Shown here piece after piece: positions 34,625 to 44,118 of a stretch of 64,000 bases of DNA. How positions within the stretch are numbered: position 1 is the stretch's first letter; every line of letters begins with the position of its first letter. The DNA comes from Mageeibacillus sp. UBA5734 (GTDB taxonomy: Bacteria > Bacillota > Clostridia > Saccharofermentanales > UBA5734), in NCBI GenBank assembly GCA_002419365.1, contig DIGA01000095.1, forward strand, positions 50,192 through 114,191, written 5' to 3'. The position numbers and the translations under genes were made by a program. The notes beneath the pieces were generated by a model. It was given only the letters and a program-made list of their open reading frames with translations. It did not search any database and had not been told where the DNA came from.

Positions 34625-35980
34625 ATGAAGAAAGTACTCGCTCTTGTTCTCATGATGACGATGCTCCTGTCATTGGCCGCATGTGGTGGCTCAAGTCCCA
34701 CGACACCTGAAGCTGAAGCCACAACAGCTGGTGCAGCCACACCCACAACGGTTGATTCTGGTTCTGCAGATGCCGTCACTCTGAACTTCTGGACATTCCA
34801 GGAACTGCATAATCAATTCATGATTGATGCCGTTAAAAATTGGAATGAGCAAAACCCAGATCGCCCGATCAACCTGACGGTTGATGTTTATTCCTATGAT
34901 GAACTGCATAGCAAGTTGCAAATCGCGTTGCAGTCAGGCACAGGCGCTCCCGATCTCGTTGATATTGAAATCAGCAAATATGCGAACTTCCTGATGGGTG
35001 ACACCGTTCCCCTTTTGCCTCTCAATTCCATACTTGAGAAGGACAAGGATAATCTGATCATGGGCCGTTTTGACAACTATGCCAAAGACGGCAACTACTA
35101 TGGTATTGATTACCATGTTGGCGCCAGTGCCACTTATTACAATACGGAAATCATGCAGGCAGCTGGTGTCGATATTGACTCGATCAAAACGTGGGATGAT
35201 TACATTGCAGCCGGCAAACAAGTTAAAGAAAAGACCGGCAAATACATGATGGCAGTTGAAACGACTGACCATTGGTCTTATTATCCGATGCTGGTCCAAA
35301 AAGGTTCTGATTATTTCAAAGACAATGGAGACGTTCTCCTCGACAATCCCATTAATGTTGAAGTACTGCAATGGTTACATGATCGTGTTTACACGGATGA
35401 AATCGCTGTTAAAGCGCCAGGTGGATTCTTTCATGCTGAAGAATTCTACGCTTACTTCAACAAAGGCGAAGTCGCTTCGATTACCATGCCACTCTGGTAC
35501 CTGGGTCGTTTCACTGACTACATGCCTGACCTTGCTGGCAAGATGACCGTCCGTCCAATGCCAGTCTGGGAGGAAGGTGGCGCAAACTCTGCCGGCATGG
35601 GCGGAACCGGAACATCGGTCACCATCCAGTCCAAAAATCCAGAATTAGCCAAGGACTTCCTCTATTATGCAAAAGTCTCAAAAGATGGCGCCATCAAAAC
35701 CTGGTCTATCCTGGGCTTTGACCCAATCAGAAAAGACCTTTACAACGATCCAAAAATGCGCGAACCAAACAAATACACCGAATATTTTGGCGACAATCTG
35801 TTCGATGTCATGCTGGCTACCGCAGACAGCATTACCAAAGTTGTGGTCACAGATGACCGTTATCCGAACGCCGCGTCAAGCATACAGAAAAATGTCATGT
35901 TCCGTGTCATCGAAGAAAACAGCCAAACTGCTGAAGCTGCTTTGAAAGAGGCTGCCGAAGAAATCCGGGCCATGAACTAA
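34625..35980 (+). CDS. ABC sugar-binding lipoprotein, family 1 (locus B)
   Basis: A 451-residue lipoprotein. The signal ends in LSLAAC with lipid cysteine at 20, then a Thr/Ala/Pro linker. Mature features include LNFWTFQELHNQF, SGTGAPDLVDIEISK, YYGIDYHVGASATYYN and FNKGEVASITMPLW. ATG 34625 is selected because AAAGGAGGATAA lies just upstream; the frame opens earlier at 34514 through the promoter region. It heads an operon with two permeases, a GH51 enzyme and a two-component system, so the ligand is probably an arabino-oligosaccharide. Confidence 0.92.
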   Translation: MKKVLALVLMMTMLLSLAACGGSSPTTPEAEATTAGAATPTTVDSGSADAVTLNFWTFQELHNQFMIDAVKNWNEQNPDRPINLTVDVYSYDELHSKLQIALQSGTGAPDLVDIEISKYANFLMGDTVPLLPLNSILEKDKDNLIMGRFDNYAKDGNYYGIDYHVGASATYYNTEIMQAAGVDIDSIKTWDDYIAAGKQVKEKTGKYMMAVETTDHWSYYPMLVQKGSDYFKDNGDVLLDNPINVEVLQWLHDRVYTDEIAVKAPGGFFHAEEFYAYFNKGEVASITMPLWYLGRFTDYMPDLAGKMTVRPMPVWEEGGANSAGMGGTGTSVTIQSKNPELAKDFLYYAKVSKDGAIKTWSILGFDPIRKDLYNDPKMREPNKYTEYFGDNLFDVMLATADSITKVVVTDDRYPNAASSIQKNVMFRVIEENSQTAEAALKEAAEEIRAMN

Positions 35981-36021
35981 GCGAAAAACTCGTTAACAGC
36001 TTTCATACAGAGCTGAAAAAT

Positions 36022-36084
36022 GATCCTGGAAAGGCTTCGAGCTTCAGCGGATCCCCAAAGCTGAGGCTTTTCCTTTCCGGGATC
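36022..36084 (+). terminator. Large intercistronic stem-loop after the locus B binding-protein gene
   Basis: GATCCTGGAAAGG (36022-36034) pairs with CCTTTCCGGGATC (36072-36084), with a nested AGCTTCAGC/GCTGAGGCT pairing inside. The total hairpin spans 63 bases. It fits the same slot as the other binding-protein hairpins in this window. Confidence 0.7.
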
Positions 36085-36121
36085 AAATTTTCGAAGCAGA
36101 TTTCACAGGGAGGTTTCCCTC

Positions 36122-37045
36122 ATGTCTTCCATTCAACCAGCGATGAAACCAAAATCGAATCGAGCGATTTTTTCGTCACGTGCGTTGTTTCCTTATGTCT
36201 TTATTTTACCTTTTGTCTTGTCATTCTTGATTTTCTTTCTCTATCCGATGGCTTCAACCTTTGAAATGAGTCTGCAAAGCATCAAAGGGTTTGACTCGAT
36301 CACATTCATTGGATGGAAAAATTATCAAAACCTGTTCAACAGGCAGTTTTTCAACGCACTGAATGTGACCGCTAGATACACGTTCTGGACGATTTTGATC
36401 CTGATTCCAGTTCCGCTCGTCCTGGCCAGTATTGTCAGTTCGCCAACCATCAAAGGCAGCAATTTCTTTAAATCTGCCTTGTTCATGCCGGCACTGACGT
36501 CCGTGGTCATGGCAGGTTTGTTCTTCAAATTCGCATTCGCTGAGCAGGAGACCGCTCTGATCAATTCGATTCTGGCTGCCATGGGCCAAGAGCCCTATCG
36601 TTTTCTCTATACAAAGTTTGGGGCTATGCTTGTGATGGTCTTGTTCGCCAGTTGGAAATGGATGGGGGTCAATTTAATCTATTATCTTTCCGCATTGAAA
36701 AGTATCCCTGCGGACTTGTTTGAATCAGCTGAAATCGATGGTGCAAATAAAATCCAGCAGTTTTTCCACATCACAGTCCCATCCGTCAGACCGACGATCA
36801 TCTATGTCCTGACCATTAGTGTCTACGGTGGTTTCTCGATGTTCGCCGAATCATTTACCCTCTTCAACGGTGCCAGAAGTCCTGGTGATATTGGCACAAC
36901 CCTTGTCGGGTATATCTATAACCAAGGGATTAACCAGAATAATTTTGGCCTGGCTTCTGCAGCTGGCCTGGTTCTGCTTGCGCTGGTTATGGTGATCAAT
37001 GTCATCCAACTGGCTTTGACCGGTTCGTTCAAGAAGGAGGATTGA
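36122..37045 (+). CDS. CUT1 ABC transporter permease, MalF-like (locus B)
   Basis: A 307-residue protein with six predicted membrane helices, the first at about 23-45. The EAA loop reads ADLFESAEIDGANKIQQFF near residue 200. GGGAGGT precedes the ATG. It is followed two bases after its stop by the second permease. Confidence 0.9.
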   Translation: MSSIQPAMKPKSNRAIFSSRALFPYVFILPFVLSFLIFFLYPMASTFEMSLQSIKGFDSITFIGWKNYQNLFNRQFFNALNVTARYTFWTILILIPVPLVLASIVSSPTIKGSNFFKSALFMPALTSVVMAGLFFKFAFAEQETALINSILAAMGQEPYRFLYTKFGAMLVMVLFASWKWMGVNLIYYLSALKSIPADLFESAEIDGANKIQQFFHITVPSVRPTIIYVLTISVYGGFSMFAESFTLFNGARSPGDIGTTLVGYIYNQGINQNNFGLASAAGLVLLALVMVINVIQLALTGSFKKED

Positions 37046-37047
37046 AT

Positions 37048-37899
37048 ATGGCTGTGCAACATCCAGTCAAAGGGCATCTTGCGTCAGTTGCCCTGACAGG
37101 CATGCTCTTTGTTATATCATTCATTGCCTTGATGCCTTTCCTTTTCATCATTCTCTCCTCATTCAAGCCGGGAGTGGAAATGGTTCGCAATGGACTCAGC
37201 CTCAACCTGGATTTCCAGAACTTCAGACTGACAAACTATGGCTATTTGTTCACACAACGCAACGGGGTTTACCTTGACTGGTACAGGAACAGCCTGATCA
37301 TCACCTTGTCCCAAACGATTGGCGGCTTGTTTCTGAGTTCAATGGTGGGCTATGCCCTGGCTAAATACAATTTCAAGGGACGCAATCTGGTTTTTGTGCT
37401 GGTCCTCATTGTCATGATGATCCCGATTGAAATCCTCTTGTTGCCACTGTACCGCTTATCGATCACACTCAAGACGATCAACACCTATCAAGGTGTTTTC
37501 CTGCCATTTCTTGTTTCCATGTCAGGTATTTTCTTTTTTCGCCAATACGCGATTGGTTTACCCAAGGAATTGATGGAAGCCGGCCGCATCGATGGCTGCA
37601 CTGAATATGGCATTTACTTCAAGATCATGATGCCTTTGATGAAACCAGCTTTTGGGGCTCTGACGATCTTGTTAGCCATGGGCAGCTGGAATTCGTTTGT
37701 CTGGCCATTGATCGTCATGCGTGACAATACAATGCTGACACTACCGGTTGGTTTACAGACCATGCTCACACCCTACGGCAATAACTACGATATGTTGATG
37801 TCTGGTGCTGTACTGGCAGTTTTACCAATCTTGATCGTTTTCCTGTTCAATCAAAAATCCTTCATTGCGGGCATGACAGCCGGAGCAATCAAAGGATAA
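37048..37899 (+). CDS. CUT1 ABC transporter permease, MalG-like (locus B)
   Basis: A 283-residue protein with six predicted helices and the EAA loop KELMEAGRIDGCTEYGIYF, where the second alanine of the EAA motif is a glycine. ATG 37048 is chosen since AGGAGG (37035-37040) lies seven bases upstream; TTG 37042 is in frame but too close. It forms the channel with the preceding permease. Confidence 0.9.
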   Translation: MAVQHPVKGHLASVALTGMLFVISFIALMPFLFIILSSFKPGVEMVRNGLSLNLDFQNFRLTNYGYLFTQRNGVYLDWYRNSLIITLSQTIGGLFLSSMVGYALAKYNFKGRNLVFVLVLIVMMIPIEILLLPLYRLSITLKTINTYQGVFLPFLVSMSGIFFFRQYAIGLPKELMEAGRIDGCTEYGIYFKIMMPLMKPAFGALTILLAMGSWNSFVWPLIVMRDNTMLTLPVGLQTMLTPYGNNYDMLMSGAVLAVLPILIVFLFNQKSFIAGMTAGAIKG

Positions 37900-37940
37900 T
37901 CGATCATACGCACAATCATATTCATCAAGGGAGGCCATCC

Positions 37941-39440
37941 ATGAAAAAAGCCAGAGTGATTATTGACAGGGATTACCAGATCGGACGAATCGACGAACGC
38001 CTGTTTGGTTCATTTATCGAACACCTGGGCCGTGCGGTCTATACAGGGATCTACGAACCCGATCATCCGACGGCTGATGAACAAGGTTTTCGCCAGGATG
38101 TCATTGAACTGGTCAGGGAACTGAATGTCCCGATTGTCCGCTACCCGGGCGGGAATTTCGTCTCCGGTTATAATTGGACCGACGGCATTGGCCCGAAGGA
38201 GCAGCGTCCGACACGTCTGGACTATGCCTGGAAATCGATTGAGACCAACCATGTGGGCATCAATGAATTCGCCGACTGGTGTAAAAAAGTCGGTAGCCAG
38301 GTCATGGCTGCCGTCAATCTCGGTACAGGAACTGAGCAGGAAGCCGGCTACATGATCGAATATACCAATTTCCCCGGCCAGACCACTTGGAGCGATTTGC
38401 GCAAAACTCATGGTTACGAGAAACCGCACGACATCAAAGTCTGGTGCCTGGGCAATGAAATGGATGGAGATTGGCAGACCTGTCAATTAGATGCCGATGC
38501 CTATGGCAAGAAGGCTCGTCAGACAGCCAAGATCATGAGGTGGGTCGATCCTGCAATTGAACTCGTAGCCTGCGGCAGCTCAACCACTTTGCAAAAAACC
38601 TATCCTGAGTGGGACCGGATCGTTCTTGAACATGTCTACAATGAGGTCAACTACCTGTCTTTGCACCGGTACTATGAAAACGAAGGAAACCTCAATGATT
38701 TCCTGGCGTCATCGACGGATATGAATGATTTCATCCATACCATCACCTCGCTTTGCGACTATGTCAAAGCCAAGCATCGCAGCAAAAAGCAGCTCATGCT
38801 TTCATTTGACGAATGGAATGTCTGGTACCAGAAGGACCAGGTCGAACATGACTGGGAAATCGCCCCAACGCTCATCGAAGATCGCTATTCCATGCTTGAT
38901 GCCCTCGTCTTTGGTTCGATGATGATCACTCTTCTGAACAATGCTGACCGGGTTAAAATGGCCTGCCTGGCCCAGCTGGTCAATGTCATCGCGCCGATCC
39001 TGACTGAAAAAGGCGGTGCAGCCCTGCGCCAAACCACTTTCTATCCCTTCCGCGACATGTCCAATCTGGCGCGGGGTCAAGCGCTGCATCAACTGGTCAA
39101 ATGCGATACGTTCGAGTCTGAAAAATATGGTGTGGCAGACACCATACAAACAGCGGTTTCCTACGATGAAACGACCGGTGAACTGACATTGTTCGCTGTG
39201 AACCTTGACCAGTCTGAAGCACAAGACCTGGCGATCGACCTGCGTTCGTTTGGCATGGTTACAATGACCGGTCGTTCCGTCTTACATCACGAAGACATCT
39301 ATGCTATAAATACCTTTACAGACCCCTTCCGTGTCGTCCCGGTCAAGGCCGAGGTGGTCCAGTCTAATGGCGATAACCAGTTCAACCTGATCGTGCCTGC
39401 CATGTCATGGAACGTGATAACATTCAAGTGTACCGATTGA
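37941..39440 (+). CDS. abfA: Alpha-L-arabinofuranosidase, GH51 (copy 2)
   Basis: A 499-residue cytosolic GH51 enzyme close in layout to Geobacillus AbfA. Features: FGSFIEHLGRAVYTGIYEP, VRYPGGNFVSGYNW, acid/base E173 in CLGNEMDG and nucleophile E291 in SFDEWNVWY (AbfA uses E175 and E294). It lies downstream of the permeases in locus B and upstream of the kinase gene, and GGGAGG precedes the ATG. Compared with copy 1 it is the more canonical family member. Confidence 0.93.
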   Translation: MKKARVIIDRDYQIGRIDERLFGSFIEHLGRAVYTGIYEPDHPTADEQGFRQDVIELVRELNVPIVRYPGGNFVSGYNWTDGIGPKEQRPTRLDYAWKSIETNHVGINEFADWCKKVGSQVMAAVNLGTGTEQEAGYMIEYTNFPGQTTWSDLRKTHGYEKPHDIKVWCLGNEMDGDWQTCQLDADAYGKKARQTAKIMRWVDPAIELVACGSSTTLQKTYPEWDRIVLEHVYNEVNYLSLHRYYENEGNLNDFLASSTDMNDFIHTITSLCDYVKAKHRSKKQLMLSFDEWNVWYQKDQVEHDWEIAPTLIEDRYSMLDALVFGSMMITLLNNADRVKMACLAQLVNVIAPILTEKGGAALRQTTFYPFRDMSNLARGQALHQLVKCDTFESEKYGVADTIQTAVSYDETTGELTLFAVNLDQSEAQDLAIDLRSFGMVTMTGRSVLHHEDIYAINTFTDPFRVVPVKAEVVQSNGDNQFNLIVPAMSWNVITFKCTD

Positions 39441-39460
39441 GCTGCCTCAAAGTTAAGATT

Positions 39461-41317
39461 ATGCCGCGATTGCATCAGTTGGCTTACAAGGGTCAGAAGC
39501 GAATCAGCATTCGAGCGCTTCTGACTTTTGTATTTCTTGTCGTTTCGATCGGTCCGACCCTCTTGATTGGATATCTTTTCTACCAGCAATCAACCGAGAC
39601 CATGTTCGAACGCATCAACAACTATTCGCGTCAAATCATCCAGATGACAGCCGAGCGTATCGGCAGTAAACTGGCAGACATCGAGGCTTACAGTATCGAA
39701 ACTGCCTACTCTGAACAAGTCCAGGCTTATATGGACCGACCTGATGGCATGAGTGATTGGGAATACACCCGGCTGCTTAACAGGATCCGGCAAGATTTCG
39801 GAATTAAAATCTCCCGGCAAAATGAAGATTTTGTCGTTTCGATTCTCTATCCAGACCAGAGCCAGACGATCATCTACGGAGATCCTGCCTTGCCTTTCGT
39901 CATGCAGCAGGATAAACAGGCATTTTTATATGAGAGTGCCATGTCTCAAAATGGTACGACATTCCTGATGCCATTGCCTGAGGATATGCACCTTGCCAAT
40001 ATCTGGTATCAGCGCATTCGCCAAACAGGGAATATTCACGCCATCATGATGGCACGTTCCATCAAAACTTTGTACCGTGGCGAAATCAAGGGTGTTCTCG
40101 CCATCCGGATAAGCGAGCGCTTCATTAACCAGTTATACAACACTGTCAACCTGGGGACAGGTTCACATAGTTTCCTGATGGACGGCACCGGACAAATCTA
40201 TGCTTCCAGCGATGGATATCTGAGTCCGGACAGTCCTGGGGAAAATGGATTAATCCAGGCGGTGATCACTGGATCCGCTGGTGCCGGAGGCCAATCTCAG
40301 ACATGGTCAGATGGCAGGACTGAATTTCTCGTTTATTCATCCACTGTACCAGGATTTGAGCTCTATTTTGTCAGTCTGTTGCCGGTCAACTACATCAATG
40401 CCGAACTTAACCAGACCACTTTGGAAATTCTGGCAGTCATGATTGTGATTGTCGGGGTGCTGCTGGTCCTGTCGACCACCCTCGCCTGGGTGATAGCCAA
40501 TCCACTGATGAAACTGATCAAAGGGATGCATGCCGCGCGCAAAGGCAATCTGGCTGTATCCGTCAGCACGAGCTCGATCCGGGAGGTCGAGGAGGTCTCA
40601 ACCAATTTCAATGAAATGATGGACGAAATCAACCGTCTGCTGATCAACATCAAGGACAAGGAAAAGCAAAAGCGCATCGCTGAGATCAAGGCTTTGCAGG
40701 CGCAGATCAATCCCCATTTTTTAGCTAACACGCTCAACACCGCGCGCTGGATGGCCAGCATCCAGGGGGCCCACAACATCGAAGACCTGGTCGGGTCCTT
40801 GATCCAGCTGATCAATGCCTCGATCGGTGCCCGGGATAACCAGATCCCGATCCAGGAAGAGTTGGAAAACATCAAGGCCTTCCTGCGCATCCAGGAATAC
40901 CGCTATTTTGACAAGTTCAAAGTCCAGTACCAGATCGATCCCCAGATCCTGGATTGCCTGATCCCGCGCCTTCTGCTGCAGCCGCTGGTGGAAAACGCCC
41001 TGGTCCATGGGATCGCCCCGGTCGAAGGCCAGGGCACACTGGTCATCCGCGGCCTGATCGAGGACGAGACGATCCGTCTGCAAGTGACGGACAATGGTGC
41101 GGGTATCTCTGCAGAACGCCTGGCCGAGATCGAACAAGGCTTGAAGCCGACCAACCAGCACGGGATCGGCATCAGCAATGTCCGGGACCGGATCCGGCTC
41201 AATTTCGGTGACCGGTATGGCCTGTCGATCAAGAGCGTACCGGATCTCTATACAACCTGTGAAATCACCCTGCCCCGGATCAAGCCGGACCCGTCAGCTG
41301 CGGAGGAGGAATCATGA
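39461..41317 (+). CDS. YesM-type sensor histidine kinase (locus B)
   Basis: A 618-residue kinase. Helix one is about 19-40, an extracellular Cache-like sensor region spans about 41-318, and helix two is about 320-345. HAMP follows, then the His_kinase domain with INPHFLANTLN (H419) and the ATPase region LLQPLVENALVHGI, VTDNGAGIS and HGIGISNVRDRI. The phosphosite box has FLANTLN rather than the common FLYNTLN. The start is uncertain: ATG 39461 lacks a good ribosome site, and the frame is open back to 39407 within the arabinofuranosidase gene. It overlaps the regulator by four bases. Confidence 0.88.
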   Translation: MPRLHQLAYKGQKRISIRALLTFVFLVVSIGPTLLIGYLFYQQSTETMFERINNYSRQIIQMTAERIGSKLADIEAYSIETAYSEQVQAYMDRPDGMSDWEYTRLLNRIRQDFGIKISRQNEDFVVSILYPDQSQTIIYGDPALPFVMQQDKQAFLYESAMSQNGTTFLMPLPEDMHLANIWYQRIRQTGNIHAIMMARSIKTLYRGEIKGVLAIRISERFINQLYNTVNLGTGSHSFLMDGTGQIYASSDGYLSPDSPGENGLIQAVITGSAGAGGQSQTWSDGRTEFLVYSSTVPGFELYFVSLLPVNYINAELNQTTLEILAVMIVIVGVLLVLSTTLAWVIANPLMKLIKGMHAARKGNLAVSVSTSSIREVEEVSTNFNEMMDEINRLLINIKDKEKQKRIAEIKALQAQINPHFLANTLNTARWMASIQGAHNIEDLVGSLIQLINASIGARDNQIPIQEELENIKAFLRIQEYRYFDKFKVQYQIDPQILDCLIPRLLLQPLVENALVHGIAPVEGQGTLVIRGLIEDETIRLQVTDNGAGISAERLAEIEQGLKPTNQHGIGISNVRDRIRLNFGDRYGLSIKSVPDLYTTCEITLPRIKPDPSAAEEES

Positions 41318-42963
41318 TCAAAGTCATGTTGATTGATGATGAAACACCCTACCGCACCATGCTCAAGGAAATGATCAGCTGGCGCCAGCATGGGTTTGAA
41401 ATCATAGGCGAGGCGGCCAACGGAAAAGCAGCTCTGGAGCTGATTGCCAATGCCCAGCCAGACCTCCTGATCGTCGATATGAACATGCCCGTGATGAGTG
41501 GGGCTGAATTGATCGAGACAGCCGCCAGTCGCTGGCCACGGATCAAGGCCATCGGTCTGAGCAGCTATGATGATTATGACTATTTACGCCAGAGCATGAA
41601 AAGCGGGGCCATTGATTACCTGCTCAAGCATCAGCTCGATGCACAATCCCTGCTCGCCACTCTGAAAAATGCCGCGTCGATCCTGACCAAGGAAGAGCAG
41701 GACATCGTCCGCGCGTCCACCCTGGAAAGCCAGTTCGCCAGGCACAAGCAGGAGCTGCAGCAGCAGGCGATCATGAGCCTGCTCCACGATGATCTAAAGC
41801 CCGGTCCAGGCCAGGACATGAGCGAGTCGTTCCGGCTACTCGATCTGGATCTCCCCCTGGTAGAAGGTTCTCTGCTCATCCTGCTGATCGACCAGGCCTG
41901 GAAACTACACCCAGGAACTGTTTCTGGCGATACGTCGCACATGAATCCGATCAGCTCCGTCCTTGCCATCACGTCCGAGATCCTCCGGGAATATGGTTCC
42001 ACCATTTTCCAGACCGGGGAGAACCAGTTTGTCATTTTCCTGGCTGCAGATAATCTGCGCAGCACGATGGCAACACTGGACCGGCAAAATGCGGTCATCC
42101 AGCGCATCCGCACCAGTTTGCAACGGTTTCTCAATCTCGAGGTCAGCGTCTATGCCGGCGCACCCTACCACGGACCACAGGAGATCAAGGCCACGTACCG
42201 CCAATTGCACGAGCTGATGAAAGATCATTTCTACGAAGGCAGCGGCAAAATCAAATTTGCTGCTCAAATCAATAAACCGTCCTGGCAGGTCCAGCAGGAC
42301 AGCATCTCGCTCGATGTCGATGTCGAAAAACAGCTGACGTCCGCGGTCCGCTCAGCTGACAAAGACGCGGCTACTGCGATCCTGGGAACCTATTTCACCC
42401 GCCTGTATGACCAGCGGCTGAGCGACAAATCCTTCAAAATCATCTGCATCGAGCTGATCCACTTGCTGGGCCGGATCCTGCGCGACATGAACTTGACCAG
42501 CGAACCGAAGTCCTACGATCCGATGGACGCCTACGACCGGATCAACCGATTCGACACCATGGAAGCCCTCAAGGCCTGGATGATCGAAAAATTCGCTGAA
42601 GTCATCCACTTCATTCGTCTGGCCGGCTGCCATGAACGCCACAGCCCCGTCGTTTCCAAGGCCCTGAGCTACATCCAGGCCCATTTCAACCAGCCGATCA
42701 CCCTCAGCGAAGCCGCAGAATCAGCCGGAGTCAGTCACACCTACCTCAGCCGCGCTTTCAAAGAAGAGATCGGCAAAGGCTTCAGCGAATATTTGACTCA
42801 TTACCGGATTGAGCATGCTTGCCAGCTCATCTCGTCCGGCGGCATGCGCCTCAAAGACATTGCCACCGCTTGCGGCTTTTCGCAATATACGTATTTCTTC
42901 AAGGTGTTCAAGCAGACGACAGGGCTGACCCCGAACGAATACTGGAACCAGAAACTCCAGTAA
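41314..42963 (+). CDS. YesN-type response regulator with AraC output domain (locus B)
   Basis: A 549-residue regulator. Receiver domain about 1-120 with IDDE, phosphoacceptor D55 in VDMNMPVMSG and K105 in DYLLKHQLD, where the usual proline after the lysine is histidine. A long middle region (about 130-430) with no clear motif precedes the AraC domain (LSEAAESAGVSHTYLSRAFK, then IATACGFSQYTYFFKVFK and GLTPNEYW). Its ATGA start overlaps the kinase stop. It presumably activates the arabinose-oligomer genes around it. Confidence 0.92.
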   Translation: MIKVMLIDDETPYRTMLKEMISWRQHGFEIIGEAANGKAALELIANAQPDLLIVDMNMPVMSGAELIETAASRWPRIKAIGLSSYDDYDYLRQSMKSGAIDYLLKHQLDAQSLLATLKNAASILTKEEQDIVRASTLESQFARHKQELQQQAIMSLLHDDLKPGPGQDMSESFRLLDLDLPLVEGSLLILLIDQAWKLHPGTVSGDTSHMNPISSVLAITSEILREYGSTIFQTGENQFVIFLAADNLRSTMATLDRQNAVIQRIRTSLQRFLNLEVSVYAGAPYHGPQEIKATYRQLHELMKDHFYEGSGKIKFAAQINKPSWQVQQDSISLDVDVEKQLTSAVRSADKDAATAILGTYFTRLYDQRLSDKSFKIICIELIHLLGRILRDMNLTSEPKSYDPMDAYDRINRFDTMEALKAWMIEKFAEVIHFIRLAGCHERHSPVVSKALSYIQAHFNQPITLSEAAESAGVSHTYLSRAFKEEIGKGFSEYLTHYRIEHACQLISSGGMRLKDIATACGFSQYTYFFKVFKQTTGLTPNEYWNQKLQ

Positions 42964-43001
42964 GCACCTCGTTTGGGTTCATCTGGGAAATCGTATCGCC
43001 G

Positions 43002-44069
43002 TCATCTCCGGAACACCCTGGCTGCCTCATAGAGTGCACAGATGTTTTCCGGTGGGACGTCGCCTTCAAAATCCTGGCTGCCACAGAGAATGAAACCACC
43101 GTTTCGACCAAGGGCCTGGATGACGCGGGTGGTCTCGGCAAAAACTTCTTGCGGGGTGCCAAAAGGCAGGACGCCCTGGGTGTCGATGCCGCCATGAAAT
43201 AGCAGTTCACGGCCAAAGTCTGACTTGAGCTGATCGACCTCCATACCGCGCACCTTCTGGATCGGGTCGAGGGCATTTATGCCACAGGCCAGCAGGTTGG
43301 GGATGATTGGCCGGACCGCGCCGCAGGAATGCTGCATGTAAAAGGCACCGTGGCAATGGGCCAGCTGGACGAATTTTTTCGTGTTTTCAGCGAAGAAATC
43401 GTCCCACATGGCGGGGCTGAACAAAGTGCTGATTTGAGTCCCATAGTCATCACTGCAGCACAGGATGTCGATTGACCCTTGTGCAGCTTCTAACATGCGG
43501 TCGTAGATTTCAAGGAAGGACTGGCAGAAGCGATCAAGCATCGCTTTTAGCAGCTCTGGCTCTTCGATCATGTTGATGTAGAAGGTCTCGGTGTCATAGA
43601 GCAGGGTGAACACCTGGTAGGGGCCGGGCCAGCCAATTCGGATGGCCTTATCCTGGTGCGAAGAAACAAACCGGGCAACCGCAGCGTAATCAAAATGGTC
43701 CGGATTGGGCCAGCCTGTGAAGTGTTCGAAATCGGCCATGCTTTTGATGCAGTCATAGGGAGGGTCGAAATGGAGCCAGTTGTACTCGACCCCATTCCAC
43801 TTGCGGACCGTCTTGCCGCCAAAAAAATTTGGTACAACCAGCTCTCCATGTTCGTTCTTATACGGAGGTGGCAGTTCAGGGCCGATGTATGGCGGCAAAT
43901 CCAGGCAGCGGATATCAATGTCAAAATGCCGCATCACAGCTTCTTCGGAATCGACCTGGAGATAATGTTTCAAGTTCTCCCAGGCGGTTTCCACACAACG
44001 CATGCTGAGGGGAATCCGGTCTGTTTCCTGATGGGCAAAAGCTGTACGCACTCGCTCTTTGGCATTCAT
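43002..44069 (-). CDS. URO-D/MtaA-superfamily protein with intact zinc-site residues
   Basis: A 355-residue protein. Unlike the paralogue at 8203-9228 it keeps a His-x-Cys pair (H247 and C249 in MQHSCGA) and a distal cysteine (C329 in FILCGSQDFEGD), 80 residues apart. This matches the zinc ligands of MtaA/MtbA corrinoid:thiol methyltransferases. The C-terminal PPENICALYEA resembles their PENI box. No corrinoid protein or first methyltransferase gene is nearby. ATG 44069 is chosen because AGGAG lies upstream and other frame openings lack sites. It is the last gene of the fucosidase operon. A role in handling methylated sugars is possible but unproven. Confidence 0.8.
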   Translation of the reverse strand: MNAKERVRTAFAHQETDRIPLSMRCVETAWENLKHYLQVDSEEAVMRHFDIDIRCLDLPPYIGPELPPPYKNEHGELVVPNFFGGKTVRKWNGVEYNWLHFDPPYDCIKSMADFEHFTGWPNPDHFDYAAVARFVSSHQDKAIRIGWPGPYQVFTLLYDTETFYINMIEEPELLKAMLDRFCQSFLEIYDRMLEAAQGSIDILCCSDDYGTQISTLFSPAMWDDFFAENTKKFVQLAHCHGAFYMQHSCGAVRPIIPNLLACGINALDPIQKVRGMEVDQLKSDFGRELLFHGGIDTQGVLPFGTPQEVFAETTRVIQALGRNGGFILCGSQDFEGDVPPENICALYEAARVFRR

Positions 44070-44118
44070 TACATGATCACTCCTGTCACTTCCATGTCCA
44101 CCAAAACATTGACGAGAA

